The notes below the pieces were generated by a model. That model was not told the origin of the DNA. It ran no database searches and saw nothing but the letters and a program-made list of their open reading frames with translations. The translations under genes and the position numbers were made by a program. A stretch of DNA of 64,000 bases from Topomyia yanbarensis (taxonomy: Eukaryota > Arthropoda > Insecta > Diptera > Culicidae), in assembly GCF_030247195.1 (NCBI RefSeq), contig NC_080672.1, positions 387,641,037 to 387,705,036 of the forward strand, read 5' to 3'. Positions 36,421-48,824 of the stretch are shown here, piece after piece (the first letter of the stretch is position 1; each line of letters starts with the position of its first letter).

Positions 36421-37815
36421 CTTTCTTTTAATTTCTCTTCTATCAATTATGCAAATACGATTTCAAAACAAATGGTCACTGCATCGCGGTTAGGTACAGC
36501 CTTCGAAGAGTGCATCATCTTTCGCCCGTATGCACGCACTTCTACCAAGCACCTACATGCCTCCAACGGATGCTAAGTCGACACGCATGGAATTTTGCTG
36601 GCGCGATTTGAAATGCGTTATGCGCTGGCAAAGCTAATTGAGGCTAAAATGGCGCCACCTGGGAGGCGAACGAGTCATATCAAATTACAATGGGGGGATG
36701 CAATGGCAATGCATGGGGGCACATCTTGAGCTGCCGCAATAAGCACTAAGTTTGGCGCCGTCCGTGTGTGTACATGCCTAAATGATCGTTCTTTTTCACA
36801 ACCCACTGCTAAATGGCAAACGAGGGGCGGGTCGTCTAAAATAAGAAATGCATCGCCAATCAATTGGCTCGAAAACGTGCTATTTTTAAAACTCGAGGAA
36901 TGTGACTCGAGTAGCCACTCGGAGTCAGACGAGCCTTTGAGCGAGGCCGGTATGCAGCGAGTTCAGCTAGCATACAGAACTATAGGATTCAAAGTTAGGA
37001 ATTAAGTCTAATATGTTTTCAAAATCCTTTTTCTTTTCGTTTTCGACAGTGAAGTGATGGTAACTATTTATTCTAAAGTTAAAATTCTCATTAGACCAAC
37101 GAGGAGGTAATCCAAGTTAAACATATATGAAAATTGGTGCATACAGACTTTAACACTTTGAGACTGTCGGAGCTGTGGCGCATAAGTCCTTGCACGTTTA
37201 CGTTTTTAGCGTGCCGGTGGTGCATCGTTGCATAATGAATCAACGCAACGCAACGTAATGTAATCAAAGAGTCTCAAATGTTTAATTGCACCAATGGGAA
37301 AAAAGCCATCGCAAGCTCTCATACATGGCGCCAAGACCAAATTGATAGATTTGAGATATCGATTATGGAAAACTGTCGACATTAATCAACGAGTTTATCG
37401 CAGTGTGAGATTGCGAGTGTAATCCGGATCCGTGAAGAGTTTTGTGATAAACTTAATCTGAGTAGACAGTCGGACGAGCGGAATACCGATCGTCTGATGA
37501 AGCACTATTCTTTAAATAATCGTGAACTGTGAAAAAACATTGAACTTCATGCTGTTTCAGGGACGATGAGCGTATATATATAAAATTGATTCCTGGAATT
37601 GGGCATTGCTGTGATCAGTCAGCCATCTGAAAGTGTCGCGACATCAAGATTGGGTGATGCGAACAGAAAGCGATTAAGCAAAACAAACTACAGCGGAAAT
37701 TCCGGAGTATGATTCACATGGGACGACGACGATGGCAAGATCCGGTTTTATGGATTAGTTTTACGCTGGAAGGTCGTCTTATATCGTTGCAGTTTGATAG
37801 GTGATTTCGATGCTG
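36421..37815. other. No gene recognised
   Basis: Open frames at 36675-36863 (minus) and 36766-37005 (plus) have no recognised motif. The sequence appears non-repetitive. Confidence 0.35.
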
Positions 37816-37819
37816 GACA

Positions 37820-38340
37820 CTACTAAGCGGGGCAGCAGTGAAACTAATAAAGGCCAAGTAGTTGATAAAATTGTACAACTAACATGTGACCGGAAAGCTT
37901 TTAGACTAAATTCCAGTGTATGTCACTTGTAAATTCAGACCAAAACTTTACGATTTGACGTGTTCGTGGAACATTTGCAGAATTATCATTTTTCGGAACA
38001 AATGGTACTTTGTGGCTATTCAGTCAATCCACTGTTTTTCGCATTATGACTACTTGAAAGATCCGGTCTAAACATGATTACTTCACATGCGTAATATTTT
38101 TCGATGAACTGCTTCAATTTCGTCGTCATCGACTGCTTTAGCTTTGTTTGGACGGATTGGTGGCCCTGAAACATCCTTTTCAGAACTGGCTGCCCATAGT
38201 AACACCCTACCCGCGGCTCAAATTTCGATTTGCTGGCATATTTAACATCGACTGGTGTTGCTTCAATGTTGCCAATATTAATTTATGGTGCGAAAATGTG
38301 AAGTACGATTCGTCATCATCAAATAATGAAAGGTGTTTAC
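37820..38340 (-). pseudogene. Dead Tc1/mariner-type transposase
   Basis: Read on the minus strand, from high to low coordinates, three blocks of a DDE transposase appear. The first is DDESYFTFSHH near 38325-38290, holding the first catalytic Asp region. The second is VIMFRPDLSSSHNAKNSGL near 38070-38015, the counterpart of the family's PDLASSH block with the second Asp. The third is PRTRQIVKFWSEFTSDIHWN near 37965-37905, the counterpart of the block that normally carries the third acidic residue before FW; that residue is not seen here. Stops and frame changes separate the blocks, and the DNA-binding half is not recognisable. Terminal inverted repeats were not found, so element borders are unknown. 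Cut-and-paste function is clearly lost. Confidence 0.75.
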
Positions 38341-40920
38341 GGTGAAGTGTACGGCAGCAAATCGGCATTTTTTCGAGCTGTTTCGCTGTTTATTTTGGTG
38401 CTCGCTTAGGCTTATGATAAATTATCTTGTTTTGCTTCAAAATACAGTGGTCAGTTGAACTGTAAATACCAAATTTTCGTGTTTATTGCCCAACCTTGTT
38501 TTTGGCACACCTTGTACATGACCCTTAAAATGAACATATAAATGAACAGGAAAACCTCAAATTGGGCTAGAAAAACAGAAGCTCTTTCTGAATAATCTCC
38601 TAAAGAGTTCTATGCTATATTTGAGAGTTCTAGTTTGTCATGTGGCCAGATATATGGCCCACAGGAAATATAAACAACCTAAACGAACCTCCAACCTGGT
38701 TGCCAGCGAGAAACTAAGACCTCAAAAATTGTATGATTTTATTTTCATCCAGAATAACATGCATCATAATACATGACGTAGCATATGTGACGTTGGTTCA
38801 AAATGCTACACAATGAACAAAGACACTAATGTTGAAAACGTGGAGAAGAAAGACGATAGTATGGCAAGCAAATTTGCAACTGTGGTAATTTGGCATCGTT
38901 CACTATATTTTGGCTAAATATTCCTTCTTGGCATTATTCTTTACTGAAACGATGAAAATAATTAAAAAAAGATATCAATAAAACATTGAACTGTTTTTTC
39001 AGTTTTTCATTTATGAAAAATCGACAAGATCAGAACTCCTGCCACACAAAACGTGAAATGGCCATATTACACAGAAACATAGTTGATAGACCATTTTTCA
39101 ACCTAAAAATACTAGCAGTTTCCGCTGAACCATACTGAAAATATTAAACAATCGCAAAAAAGAATTCAACATTTTAGCTCGACATTACGGTATGTGTAAT
39201 GAAGTTTAGACCATCGATAATAAACCTGGGTTCTGGCTGGAACTCAGTTTCAATAATAAAAAACTGATAAAAATAAATATAAATAATAACTGTGGTTCAA
39301 CAACTGAACGTTTCTTTCAGAGCGCAGAAAATGGAGGCTCTAATTGAGTTGCCTGTACACAGGGTAAAGAGGCTGTCTAAAATGCACGCCCTCAAATTTT
39401 TTTTTTCATTTCTCAAAACCTACGATTGTTATGTAATGGGTAACAAAACATTTATAAGGCTTTGAGATCATATTTGAATCAGAATTGAGGTTTAAAATTT
39501 GAACCTTTGAAAAATCTTTTCAAAAAATATTTGGTTTGGCAAGTGATCTGCAGTTGCGGCAAATAGAGTTAGATTTCTGTGTACCGAAAATGGGAATCGC
39601 GAAATTTTCTTCAATAGGTGTCCCAAAAACTGCCTTCATGAGACAGCGTGCGCTAAAGTTTGTTACAATCGTTTAGCATCGTTCCGTCAACTAAACACAG
39701 TTTTTCTAAAAAAAAACCATCATCCAAATTGTCCAGAGCTTCAGTCAACTGCCAACTGGCTAATTTGTGGTGCATAAAAGCATCAACAATAAATAGACAT
39801 GATTCGTTTGGGGAGAAGCTTCAAAAAGAAGGATTTTTATTGTTCATGTTTTTTATTAAATATACCTGATATTAATGATTCCATGTTAGTTGACAAATTT
39901 CATGATTTCGTCATTTCCAAATTTTTCGTCTTTTTCGGTATTTGTTCGAATCGGTGACCCGAACATCTCGAAATGCAAACAGACGATTTGCCTGTTGTTT
40001 TAGCGGTATTCCAATACACTATTATACTATTTGTCATAGAACTTCGCTCGTTGTTTACTTTTTATAGGTAAAATAAAAGTTTTGGTCTAAAATCACCGTT
40101 ACGTTCAAACGTCAAAAATCGAAATTTCCAAATGCGAATGTGACACTATACTAGAATATCTAATTTAATAACTTTTTCGTTGTTTCTGGTGCATTCTGAA
40201 GAAAAACCTGGGGTTTGCACTGTCCGCTGTAGCTATCTGGTAACTATCTTGATGCTAACTGCCGCTTTGTTGCTTATCCACTGGACAAACAGTAATATAT
40301 CGTGCCCGGCTGCGCTTTGAAATGATTGAGGCAACCAAGATAAAAGTGCCTCATTTACAGGAAAACATAATTGTGATTGATTTTAAACAAACACGTAATG
40401 GGTGAAAAATTAATCTCAAGACAGTGATCTATGTACGGCTACATCACGTACGTAATTGTATATTGACAACGTTTAGAAGTTTAGCTCAGGCAGAAAACTT
40501 AATTACGAAGGACAATATTCAACACGATGTCGATGGCGTTAAAACCAAGTCTTCTATCTATATGGCCTGTATTAAGCCAAAGAGGACCAAGCGCCATTTT
40601 GAGGTATATGCTCTAAAATCGCTATAGCATCCAATATAACACTAAAAACTCCAATATCTATTATTTTTTGGGAACTCAAATAGCAAACGAAAGCAAGTAA
40701 GTGTTCTTTATTTTTCTATTTGAATGCTAAGCTAGCGAAAAATCAATTTTGGCGCGAAAAATACAAGAAAAAATTATGGCGCTCAGTTCGGTTTGGCTTA
40801 ACGCAGGCCATATATGAATAACGAGACGATATCCACGTATTACGTCGGTTATTTTTACCCGAAACAAAAAAGGTGAAATACGTTCTTATTCGGAAGGTTT
40901 TTCTACACAAGGTAGACTAT
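38341..40920. other. AT-rich stretch, no feature recognised
   Basis: The small frames at 39660-39869 and 40424-40627 (plus) show no domain. No repeat array or inverted terminal repeat was detected by eye. Confidence 0.35.
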
Positions 40921-40925
40921 TATGG

Positions 40926-41248
40926 TAGGGTGATGAGCCTATTTTCACCATACTAAGCAAGGTGCCGCACTAATTCGGTAATTTCTTGCCTTACAATCAA
41001 TGGAATGCGTAAAAATTGACATCAACCGCTTTGCTTCGTTGTCAAGAACCAATATAATAACACAAATGCGTTGAAAACAGTAAAATTCTCGTGTTTGAGC
41101 ACAATGAAAACTCGAATCGAGTGCCCCTATTGTTGCGCTACCATTTGACTCAATGCGTTGAACAAAGATGGCAGACACTGCTCTAACCAACGGCTTCAAA
41201 TGGGTAGGGTGATAATAGAAACATGGCGCAAATAGGCTCATCACCCTA
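40926..41248. mobile_element. MITE with ends AGGGTGATGAGCCTATTT and TA flanks
   Basis: 'tagggtgatgagcctatttt' at 40926 is mirrored by 'aaataggctcatcacccta' ending at 41248. The TA at both outer edges fits a Tc1/mariner-type target duplication. Length is about 320 bp. A minus-strand open frame (40945-41244) crosses it but has no domain. Confidence 0.85.
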
Positions 41249-42965
41249 GTTGAAAGATGAAACTTAAAATATTTTAGTTATTTTTTAATAAAGTACTCGA
41301 TTTTTCGATATCGATCAGGAATCAAAATATATTGGCATAAATGGTACGTTCCTCCTATGTAGTCGGGGATGAGTGCCTTAAATTATCTAAAAATTGCACA
41401 ATTATATTATCTAAAAAACAATGTTTTACTTGTATAGCATTATTGATTTTTTAAATGTAATCGTGCACGGAACTTTAAAAAACGTGGTTTTCATTAATTG
41501 GGCTTTAAAGTTTTTAGAAGTAAAAAAATCCAATTAAAGGAAACTTATCGGCTTGACATGTTAATTCTAACGATTGAAGCAAAAAAAATATGGATTTTTG
41601 AAGCTGATTGACCTTACTAATACGTGACGAAATACGGTGGAACCCAGTACAAAGGATACTTGGAGATTTTTTTTCTTGGGGCCTTCAACGTCGTTCACGT
41701 GGTGAAAACATGGCCGACTAAACCTATCCTTTCCAATCTAACTTTTGAAGGCGAAGGAGGGGTAGGCATTAACTATATGCAAATAAAGTTCTGTGTATAC
41801 CCCGGTCGATACACCAACGTGCTAGTTACGAAAAGCCATGCGTCGAAAGAACTAACAATAAGATTTTATGATGTTCTATTAGCAGAGTCACATTTAAATT
41901 AGTAGCCTTTGCATGTCGCTGATTTAAGCAGATTCCTCATTCGGTGGAAAGCAGTTACTCGAGATATTCGGGAATTTGAGCTCATCCTTGCAAGGTTTTA
42001 AAAGCGTTTTGTTGTTTGTAAACTGTTTCGCTAGGTCTATTTGTTTCACAGTAAAACAAAAGTTGTTCCCGGACATTCCGCATGCAGGAGGAAAAATCAA
42101 AAATTATTGTAAACAGTTACTCAAAAATCCTTCAGCGTCGCATTGGGAGCTGGCAAATATATACCACCAATATCAACCTGTGCTGACAAAACCCAATAAA
42201 ACCACCAACCAATACCTAATGAGTATCTCAATCTAAACTGCCAGTAATAACAGCAAAATGACAACGACTGTGCCTAGTACCTCGCGATCAACAACCAGCA
42301 CAACAACAAAAAGAAGCAAACGCCGTCGAAGTGACCCGTGAAAACAAGAAACTTACGAGAATATTCGACCGAGTGTTGCAAAATAGCACTAACGATGACA
42401 ACATGGACGTGAGAAATTGCGAGAGAAGACAGACGGGTTCATCCCCGAGTTGCGGTAGACAATATAGTTAATGTATCACCGCAAAGAAAGAAGATTCCAC
42501 CAATAATCAGAAAACTGTGTCGATAGGTATGAATGGAAATCAATTGTATATATTTTTGACGAATTGTAAAAACATGAAAGACGTTCGATTCAGTTAAGCT
42601 AATACATTGATCCATGTCAAATAAATTAATTTATTAAAAATAAATCACAACTTCGACAGTTTAAATTATAAAAGTTCCGTTTCTTTATGAGCTCACCGAA
42701 AACATTTTTAAAATATTTTTTATGTTATTTAATTTATGAATTCTGCATATCACAGTGAATGTACGGCAGTCATGGAGATTCCGGATATCAAAATTAGGCC
42801 GCACATATGAATATATGGAGTTCTGACTGAAAGATAAAATGTGTATCGATACAACTTAAGTTCATACTATTCAGTTCCAACATATGCGCAATCTCGTACT
42901 AATAGGATGTTACAATAACGACTTTACAGAACAATTTGTTTCTCGTAAAAACATGAAAGTGTGAT
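41249..42965. other. Two unrecognised ORFs and AT-rich DNA
   Basis: Two plus-strand frames, 41624-41902 (92 aa) and 41976-42236 (86 aa), lie close together but I recognise neither. The first includes WPTKP and GGVGINYMQIKF. A third frame from about 42257 reads a Thr/Ser-rich start followed by KRSKRRRSD before a stop at about 42340, a composition seen in retroelement ORF1 N-termini. This may be the remains of one transposon, but there is no diagnostic motif. Confidence 0.3.
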
Positions 42966-42968
42966 AAC

Positions 42969-43055
42969 GGGCCCTATTCTCACAGTCACGTCACCTAGTG
43001 ACTAGACGAAAATTTCCTTCTAGTCACTAAGTGACGTGACTGTGAGAATAGGGCC
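42969..43055. mobile_element. 87-bp near-perfect hairpin (very small foldback)
   Basis: 'gggccctattctcacagtca' continuing through 'cgtcacctagtgactag' pairs with the reverse complement ending 'gactgtgagaatagggccc'. Arms are about 37 bp, differ at one or two positions, and enclose a loop of about 12 bases. The outer ends are GGGCCC. It is flanked by 'aac' on both sides, which may be a short target duplication. Confidence 0.85.
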
Positions 43056-43059
43056 CAAC

Positions 43060-44385
43060 GATAGGGTCAATATTGACGTGTATTATTGAGATATAACAAT
43101 CGAGGTATGGCAGCGATTGATCTCCAGGCAAACTCGATATCGCAATTCGCAAGTTGTTACATCAATATGGAGTCTTTTCAATAAATGAATTGACAAATTT
43201 CTTTACACGAATCAGTCACGGGGCGAGTGAGTGGCGAGAATGCGGTGGATGCACCATACTCCCTCCTTCGTGACCTTGCGACCTGGCTTTACCAATGCTC
43301 AAACCACGCTGTGTTCTAATGACAATCAGTCTTCCACGTGTAAATAGTCGACACACTACGGAAAACTCAGCGAGCGATCACAAGAAAAAATGTAGAAGCC
43401 TAAACATCTACAATTAAATCTCAGAAGGGTACCCAACACCTGTTAAATCGTCAGCAAATGCCAAACTTTTTATGAGTAAACTCAGGGCGCTTGAAGCATA
43501 GCGATAGGACAGGGAAAGAGTAAGATGGTTTCACGACCGAAATGCGGAAACCGAAGAAATAAATTAAAATAATGAACAACATCCAAGCCCGCAGCAGTGA
43601 CAATAGTATGAACGAAAGTGACAACCAAGGAAGCGAATCGAATAATACCAGGTGTTAACAACCAACGCTGAAAATGCTCCACGCCCGCGAAAAAGAATCA
43701 AAATCAATCACATAAAAGACTTATTTTTAATATTTATTTGTTGAAAATAGTCAAAAGACACGTGGCTCCGTTTTCGCTTTCTTTTAAAATAATGTGATTT
43801 AAAAGAAATCTTTACCTATAGTTTTATTGTAATAATTCATTTATTTGACACGGTTCATTGGAAGCTTAACGCAGCCGTGGATCTTTTATATATTCACAAA
43901 ATGTAAAAACAACTGTGCAAGGTTGTTCGACAGTTGTCAGTTCAAAAATAATTCGTCACATTTCTGCTTTTGTACGTTTCGAAAGTTGTTAATGTAAGAT
44001 GTTAAAATAAAAATAAAAATAAATAGAAACAAATATTACGTAGTGTCCTTTGAAGTTCGTGCAAGCGATTACTGGTTTGCATAGAAACCTTCTTGCGTGG
44101 CGGAGTACATTTGTTTGCTCCCCTACCGTGTAAAGCCAACAGGAAAATGAGCCCGAACTCTGGCTTACTTCTGCTGGAGTTCCGAATCCAGTGACACCGA
44201 TTCTAGCTAGAATCCATAATAGCGGCTCATTTCCCGAATCACTTTACTGAGTACTCCCATTATGCAGTACTTTCTTTTCTCTCGTTGTTCCAAGACAATG
44301 TCATCATCGTTACAGTTATTTTGCTACTCACGATCAAATGATCTTCCTTGCCCCTAGCACTTACGGGTCACGAGCGCCAATCCAC
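43060..44385. other. No gene recognised
   Basis: The frame at 43482-43682 (minus) has no domain. Short A-rich runs occur near 44005. No repeats were identified. Confidence 0.35.
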
Positions 44386-44390
44386 TGTCA

Positions 44391-44785
44391 TTAGCTCTTA
44401 CTAGCTTCCTCGCTGATGGGGCTGGCTGTTGATTTCGAGGTGCTGAACGCAGCTTGTACATTTGTCATTATGGTCTGTACAACAGCCAAAAATTTGGAAA
44501 TCGCTTGTTGCTCAGGTGATGGGTTTCAAGACTGTTGAGAAGTCATCTCCTTAGCATGTTCCGCGCAAGTTTTTCCATGGTGATTGTAGTACTGACACGT
44601 ATCAATCTTCCCAGGCAAGGTATATAGTGTGCTTTGTTTAATTTTTGTTCCATTTTTGGATTGGATAGTCAAGCTGAAAGCAATAGGTCTCTCGACTGGA
44701 TCCTCACCACAACAACACCGTTAGGAATATTTATGAAGAAGTTTCTTCAAATATCAGATGTAACGGATTCAACTTCTTAGTATTT
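44391..44785 (-). pseudogene. ORF1 fragment of non-LTR family A, minus strand
   Basis: From high to low coordinates the minus strand reads ESVTSDI, IPNGVVVVRIQSRDLL, then (frame change) LPGKIDTCQYYNHHGKTCAEH, and finally SPISEEASKS before a stop at 44391. The PNGV block and the SEExSKS end correspond to 24.2 kb and 24.65 kb of the plus-strand copy, so this is the same family in opposite orientation. The CQYYNHHGKTC stretch has the Cys/His spacing of a degenerate zinc-knuckle-like motif typical of nucleic-acid-binding ORF1 products. An internal stop and frameshift make it non-functional. Confidence 0.7.
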
Positions 44786-44789
44786 TGAC

Positions 44790-47665
44790 ATGCATTTTAC
44801 AATTGGCTCGTGGAGGCTTTGTTGTACTATATCGTGCTGTCACAAGCATGTATTTTAACGTTTTTCTACGGCTAAAGTATTGAATAATACCAGTTCTGAA
44901 TGGCGCAGGTGATGAAATTGAATATAGGGGATTTCAGTGAGCCTATGCTCAATTCTCAAGTTCAAAAATATGCCTCTTCATGAAGACTCGGTCGTATAGC
45001 GCAAAACTTGAAGTCAACAACCATAGTGCTGGGTCGCAACAGATGTGGTTAGAATAATATTACTTCTATAAACCTCTTACACAGCAGTTGCATTGTTAGA
45101 TCCTTCTATGTGCAGACTCGCATGAAAATGTAATTGACACGGTTGAAACAATCGAAACTGTTTGACATAAAAATTCTAAAACTATGCGTTAGAAACAGAA
45201 CAAAAAATATTTCACTATTTTGAAGCCCCGGAAACAAAAAACCAAACGCTTCGGCCTGATACGTCTCTTCTTCTTCTCCTACCAAATTATTGCTCAGACT
45301 CGAACCGAAAACGATCCTGCTTGTTTACCTTATTCGAAATCGCTATGTTGCAGGCTAAATTCCGTCCCATTCCTTCGTGATATCGCCTTACTCTGTGAAG
45401 CAGGTTCAGGTAGCCAGAAAAAATCATTTTTCGGAACCTTCGTCGAACCCGTTCGTTTAGGCAACCGTTTCTCGTCTGTTCAAGCGCTATTCCAGAACGC
45501 TAAAAGCACTAATCATACGTTTGCCATCGATCCCACGAGTGTCACCCGATGAGAATTGTTAATTTTGCGAGTTAAGTTTCGAAAACAAAAAAAAAACTAA
45601 AAAGATTGACAACTTGAGGCAACAACAATGATTGCTAAAAAGCTGGGAGAGGGGGTCTAATTTGCGACTCGCTCGGCAGGAGAGCTCGAATAATCAATGC
45701 AAATGGCGTGGATGCAAATGAGGAACCTCCTTGTATCACGCTACTAGCGTTTATGCTTCCAGCTGGTTTATGGGGCCAATTACGATGCAGTTTTGAACGG
45801 GGTTACAATCGAGGATGGTGCTTCTGGTTTTTCGACATTTCTAGAGCATGGCTTTCTCAAAAACAAAAACATACCCTGACGCAATCTCTATTTGCTACCG
45901 TTAAAACTTGAAATGGCTACAACCCTGGAACACTTATTACTCAGCTGGGACGTTGTTGTGCGATATAAGTGACAGTTAGCGACTTCTCTTCGCTAGCGAG
46001 GTACCTCCCCGCTTTTTTGGTTTACGATATTTTTTCCATGATCCGTTGTAATGATCGCGTAAAGTGGGAGCTTTGATCCACCTGTCCGGCTGGGGTCAAC
46101 GAACTTTCGCGGGCGACCGAAAGACTTTCATTTTTATGCGCTCAGTGTGGAAAGAGCCGCACATATACGTCTGTGGTTTGTCGGGGCGACAACATGACCA
46201 TTAGGGAGTGAACTTAGATATCAATTCATCAAATTGATAGGAATGTGTATGACAGTGTTCGTCTATGATTAAGCATGTCAAACAATAAACGACAAATGAT
46301 TTGCAGAATTTCTAGATTTTAATTAAATTCAAACACATCAGACTCTGCAATAATCGACAAACTGTATGTTTTGTGTACACTTGCATATGCCAAGTGCAAG
46401 TGCATCGTAATTTTATTCAATGCCAGTTGATTAAAGGTTTATAATTAAAAATATACAATATCACCTGGTGGGGCGTCTATGATTATCTCTATTTGAATGG
46501 CCTGCAGGTATTATTTGATTGAAGGTTTCTGCTCAATAGATAGAAGATTTTTTCGTTGAATTGTTCAGATCCACATCCCTCGAGAATGAAATTAAATTTG
46601 AATGGCTGATTATTTTTGCAAATAATAGACATGTAGTTACACAATGAAATTTAAAAAAAAGGCTGGCGGTTGTTGGGTTTCTCTAATTCTAAAAACAGCA
46701 GGAGATAACTTACTAGAGGAATTGTATGAAAACATTATAGCCTTAGCGAATGCAAGGCGGTAAAACTAGGAGTCACAGGATCGAACGAGCAAGCTTAATA
46801 ATTTGTACATGATTAGACATTACCGAGCGCGAAACGTTAGGGCAAACCGATTTTAACTATGTTTTTATAGTGTGCTCTCTAATATCTATCTATCTACCAT
46901 TTCCATATCTATCGCCACTTTTTATCTTGGTAGTCCATAATCGTTCATAATAACCAATCAAAATTAGGTTACATTAATGATTTTCAAAGTAAGCTTGTGA
47001 TCCACTAGGAGGTTGATAACAGTCTATTATCTTTCTTCGGACTAAGCCAGCCTTGTGGTATCTGGCCGATTAAAGTATCGCAGCCAAGAACTTAACCACT
47101 CTCCCATGTCGTAGGAAGCGACAGAACTCTGTACCAAGGACTGAATGGCGAAATGAATTACAACATACCCGCTACAAACGGAGTATTACGAGCCTTGCCC
47201 TTTCATAATAGGCTTATCCATTATTCCTTCGGGAGTGAAGAGCTCTGACTGTTGTACTGTAGTATGGTGTGACTGTCCTATTTTGTCATTGTCCAATGAA
47301 TCATTTTTTTTTACCTCAAGACAATATTTATATCACATCCGTCAACAAGTTAGTGCTTTAAATTCGTAGTTACATTCGTTCGGTGACTCTCGGACCGATA
47401 GGTCGATCTTTCCAGTCCGTGCAGTGTAACGGTATAAAGAATAGTGCTAACCCGCATTTTGCGCCTCGTCGAGGTTTCAGTATTTTCCCTTCTTTTGTAT
47501 TGTGCGCGTTTACCGTTATTTGGCCAGCACAGCAGTGAAGTGTTTCTTTTCTAGGGAGCCACCTGGAAATCGGTTTAATACAAGTTAAGTGTCGCAATAA
47601 CAGTACATCCCCCATTCTTGTCTATAATACCAGCTTGCACTGGGCAACAGGCCCATCCAAAAATG
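44790..47665. other. No gene recognised
   Basis: Plus-strand frames at 45220-45552 (110 aa) and 45708-45911 (67 aa) are unrecognised. A GC-richer piece at about 45950-46200 is repeat-free. Some sequence just before 47670 may belong to the 5' untranslated region of the retroelement that follows, but no boundary is visible. Confidence 0.3.
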
Positions 47666-47678
47666 ACTTCCCCTGGAA

Positions 47679-48824
47679 ATGATTTGCCTCAAGTTGAGAT
47701 GGTGCTCGGTTGAAATTGTACCCACCCTCGGCAACCGGGCCATTTGTAATCTTTTTCCGGACAAAGACAATAAATATTTAAATCTAATGCAAAATTCTCG
47801 AGTTCAGACGGAGCGATATTCGGCTGTGTCAGAAATATCGAAAATTCGCCCTGATAAGCCTCGGGTGGTGGTAAATAGCTTGAAGCAGGCAACTGATATT
47901 GCTGGCTATGGGCCTTCTACGAAGGATTATAGAGTATATGTATCATCTAATCGGGTTGAATTTGACGGGGTTGTTTGCGATTCGAGTTTGAATTGCGTGG
48001 ATCTGCTGATACATGGGGTTGGCTGAAGACCCCGTGTCATACGTCAACTCAGACTTCTATCGGATGACCTTCGCAGGTTCTGCTCTACCTAACTACTTCC
48101 TGTTTAACAAGGTTCATCTCCCTGTTTGCCTTTTTATGCCGCGGGTCAAGAACTGCACAAATTGCATATAATTGGGACATACAGCCTCCCATTGTAGCAA
48201 TAAGGTTCGTTGTGAGCAATACGGGGGGGGAGGGGGCATGTCCCGCGTACAAGTAGCACAAGGAGAAACTGAAACTTTCCCTTCAGTGATGCTCTAAGTG
48301 ATCTTTCGCAGAAATGCTAAAGATAGCTACGATAGTGGTCTTTACGAATTCCTATACTTACTTGGTTAGTGACGAAGGCGACTCTAATGAACCCCAGGAG
48401 GGAACATCTTCCGCTGTGCCTAGAAGCAATAGGAAAAGAAAGAACATTTCCTCTCCTAAGCTTCGTTGTAAAGTTCAGAAGGTGTCTCTGCTAGGTCCTC
48501 CAAAAATAACAGCTCGAGGAAGTACTGATGCAAAAACCGAAGCAAGTCATTCCCGGTCTCATAATTCTGAGCTCAGAAAAGGAGTTCCCAGCACATCCAG
48601 AAACATCAAAAACCCCAAGTATTCGCATATCTCCGCCACAGAAAGAAACCAGCGCTGGCTTAATAAATTTCTCTGACATTGTGGACCGTATTCTTACAGC
48701 ATTATATATTTCTGACCCTTTTAAAAGCATCTTGATAAGCTCTTTCCCCGCAGTAAAAAACTTCTTGATGCAGTTCACTGCGAAATGGCCCCTCCTTTCA
48801 GCGATTGTATCCTTTGATGGCTAG
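47679..48824 (+). pseudogene. ORF1 (gag-like) remnant of family B
   Basis: An open stretch at 47679-48026 is followed, after a frame change, by a zinc-knuckle-like piece near 48150-48220 (C-T-N-C, then G-H-x4-C, then RCEQYGG) interrupted by a stop. A Ser/Arg/Lys-rich tail follows at 48314-48676 and then, in another frame, the C-terminus at 48528-48824 (INFSDIVDRIL and following). The CCHC pattern marks a nucleic-acid-binding ORF1 protein that would coat the element's RNA. The end overlaps the ORF2 start by about 20 bases. At least two frameshifts and one internal stop abolish it. Confidence 0.75.
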
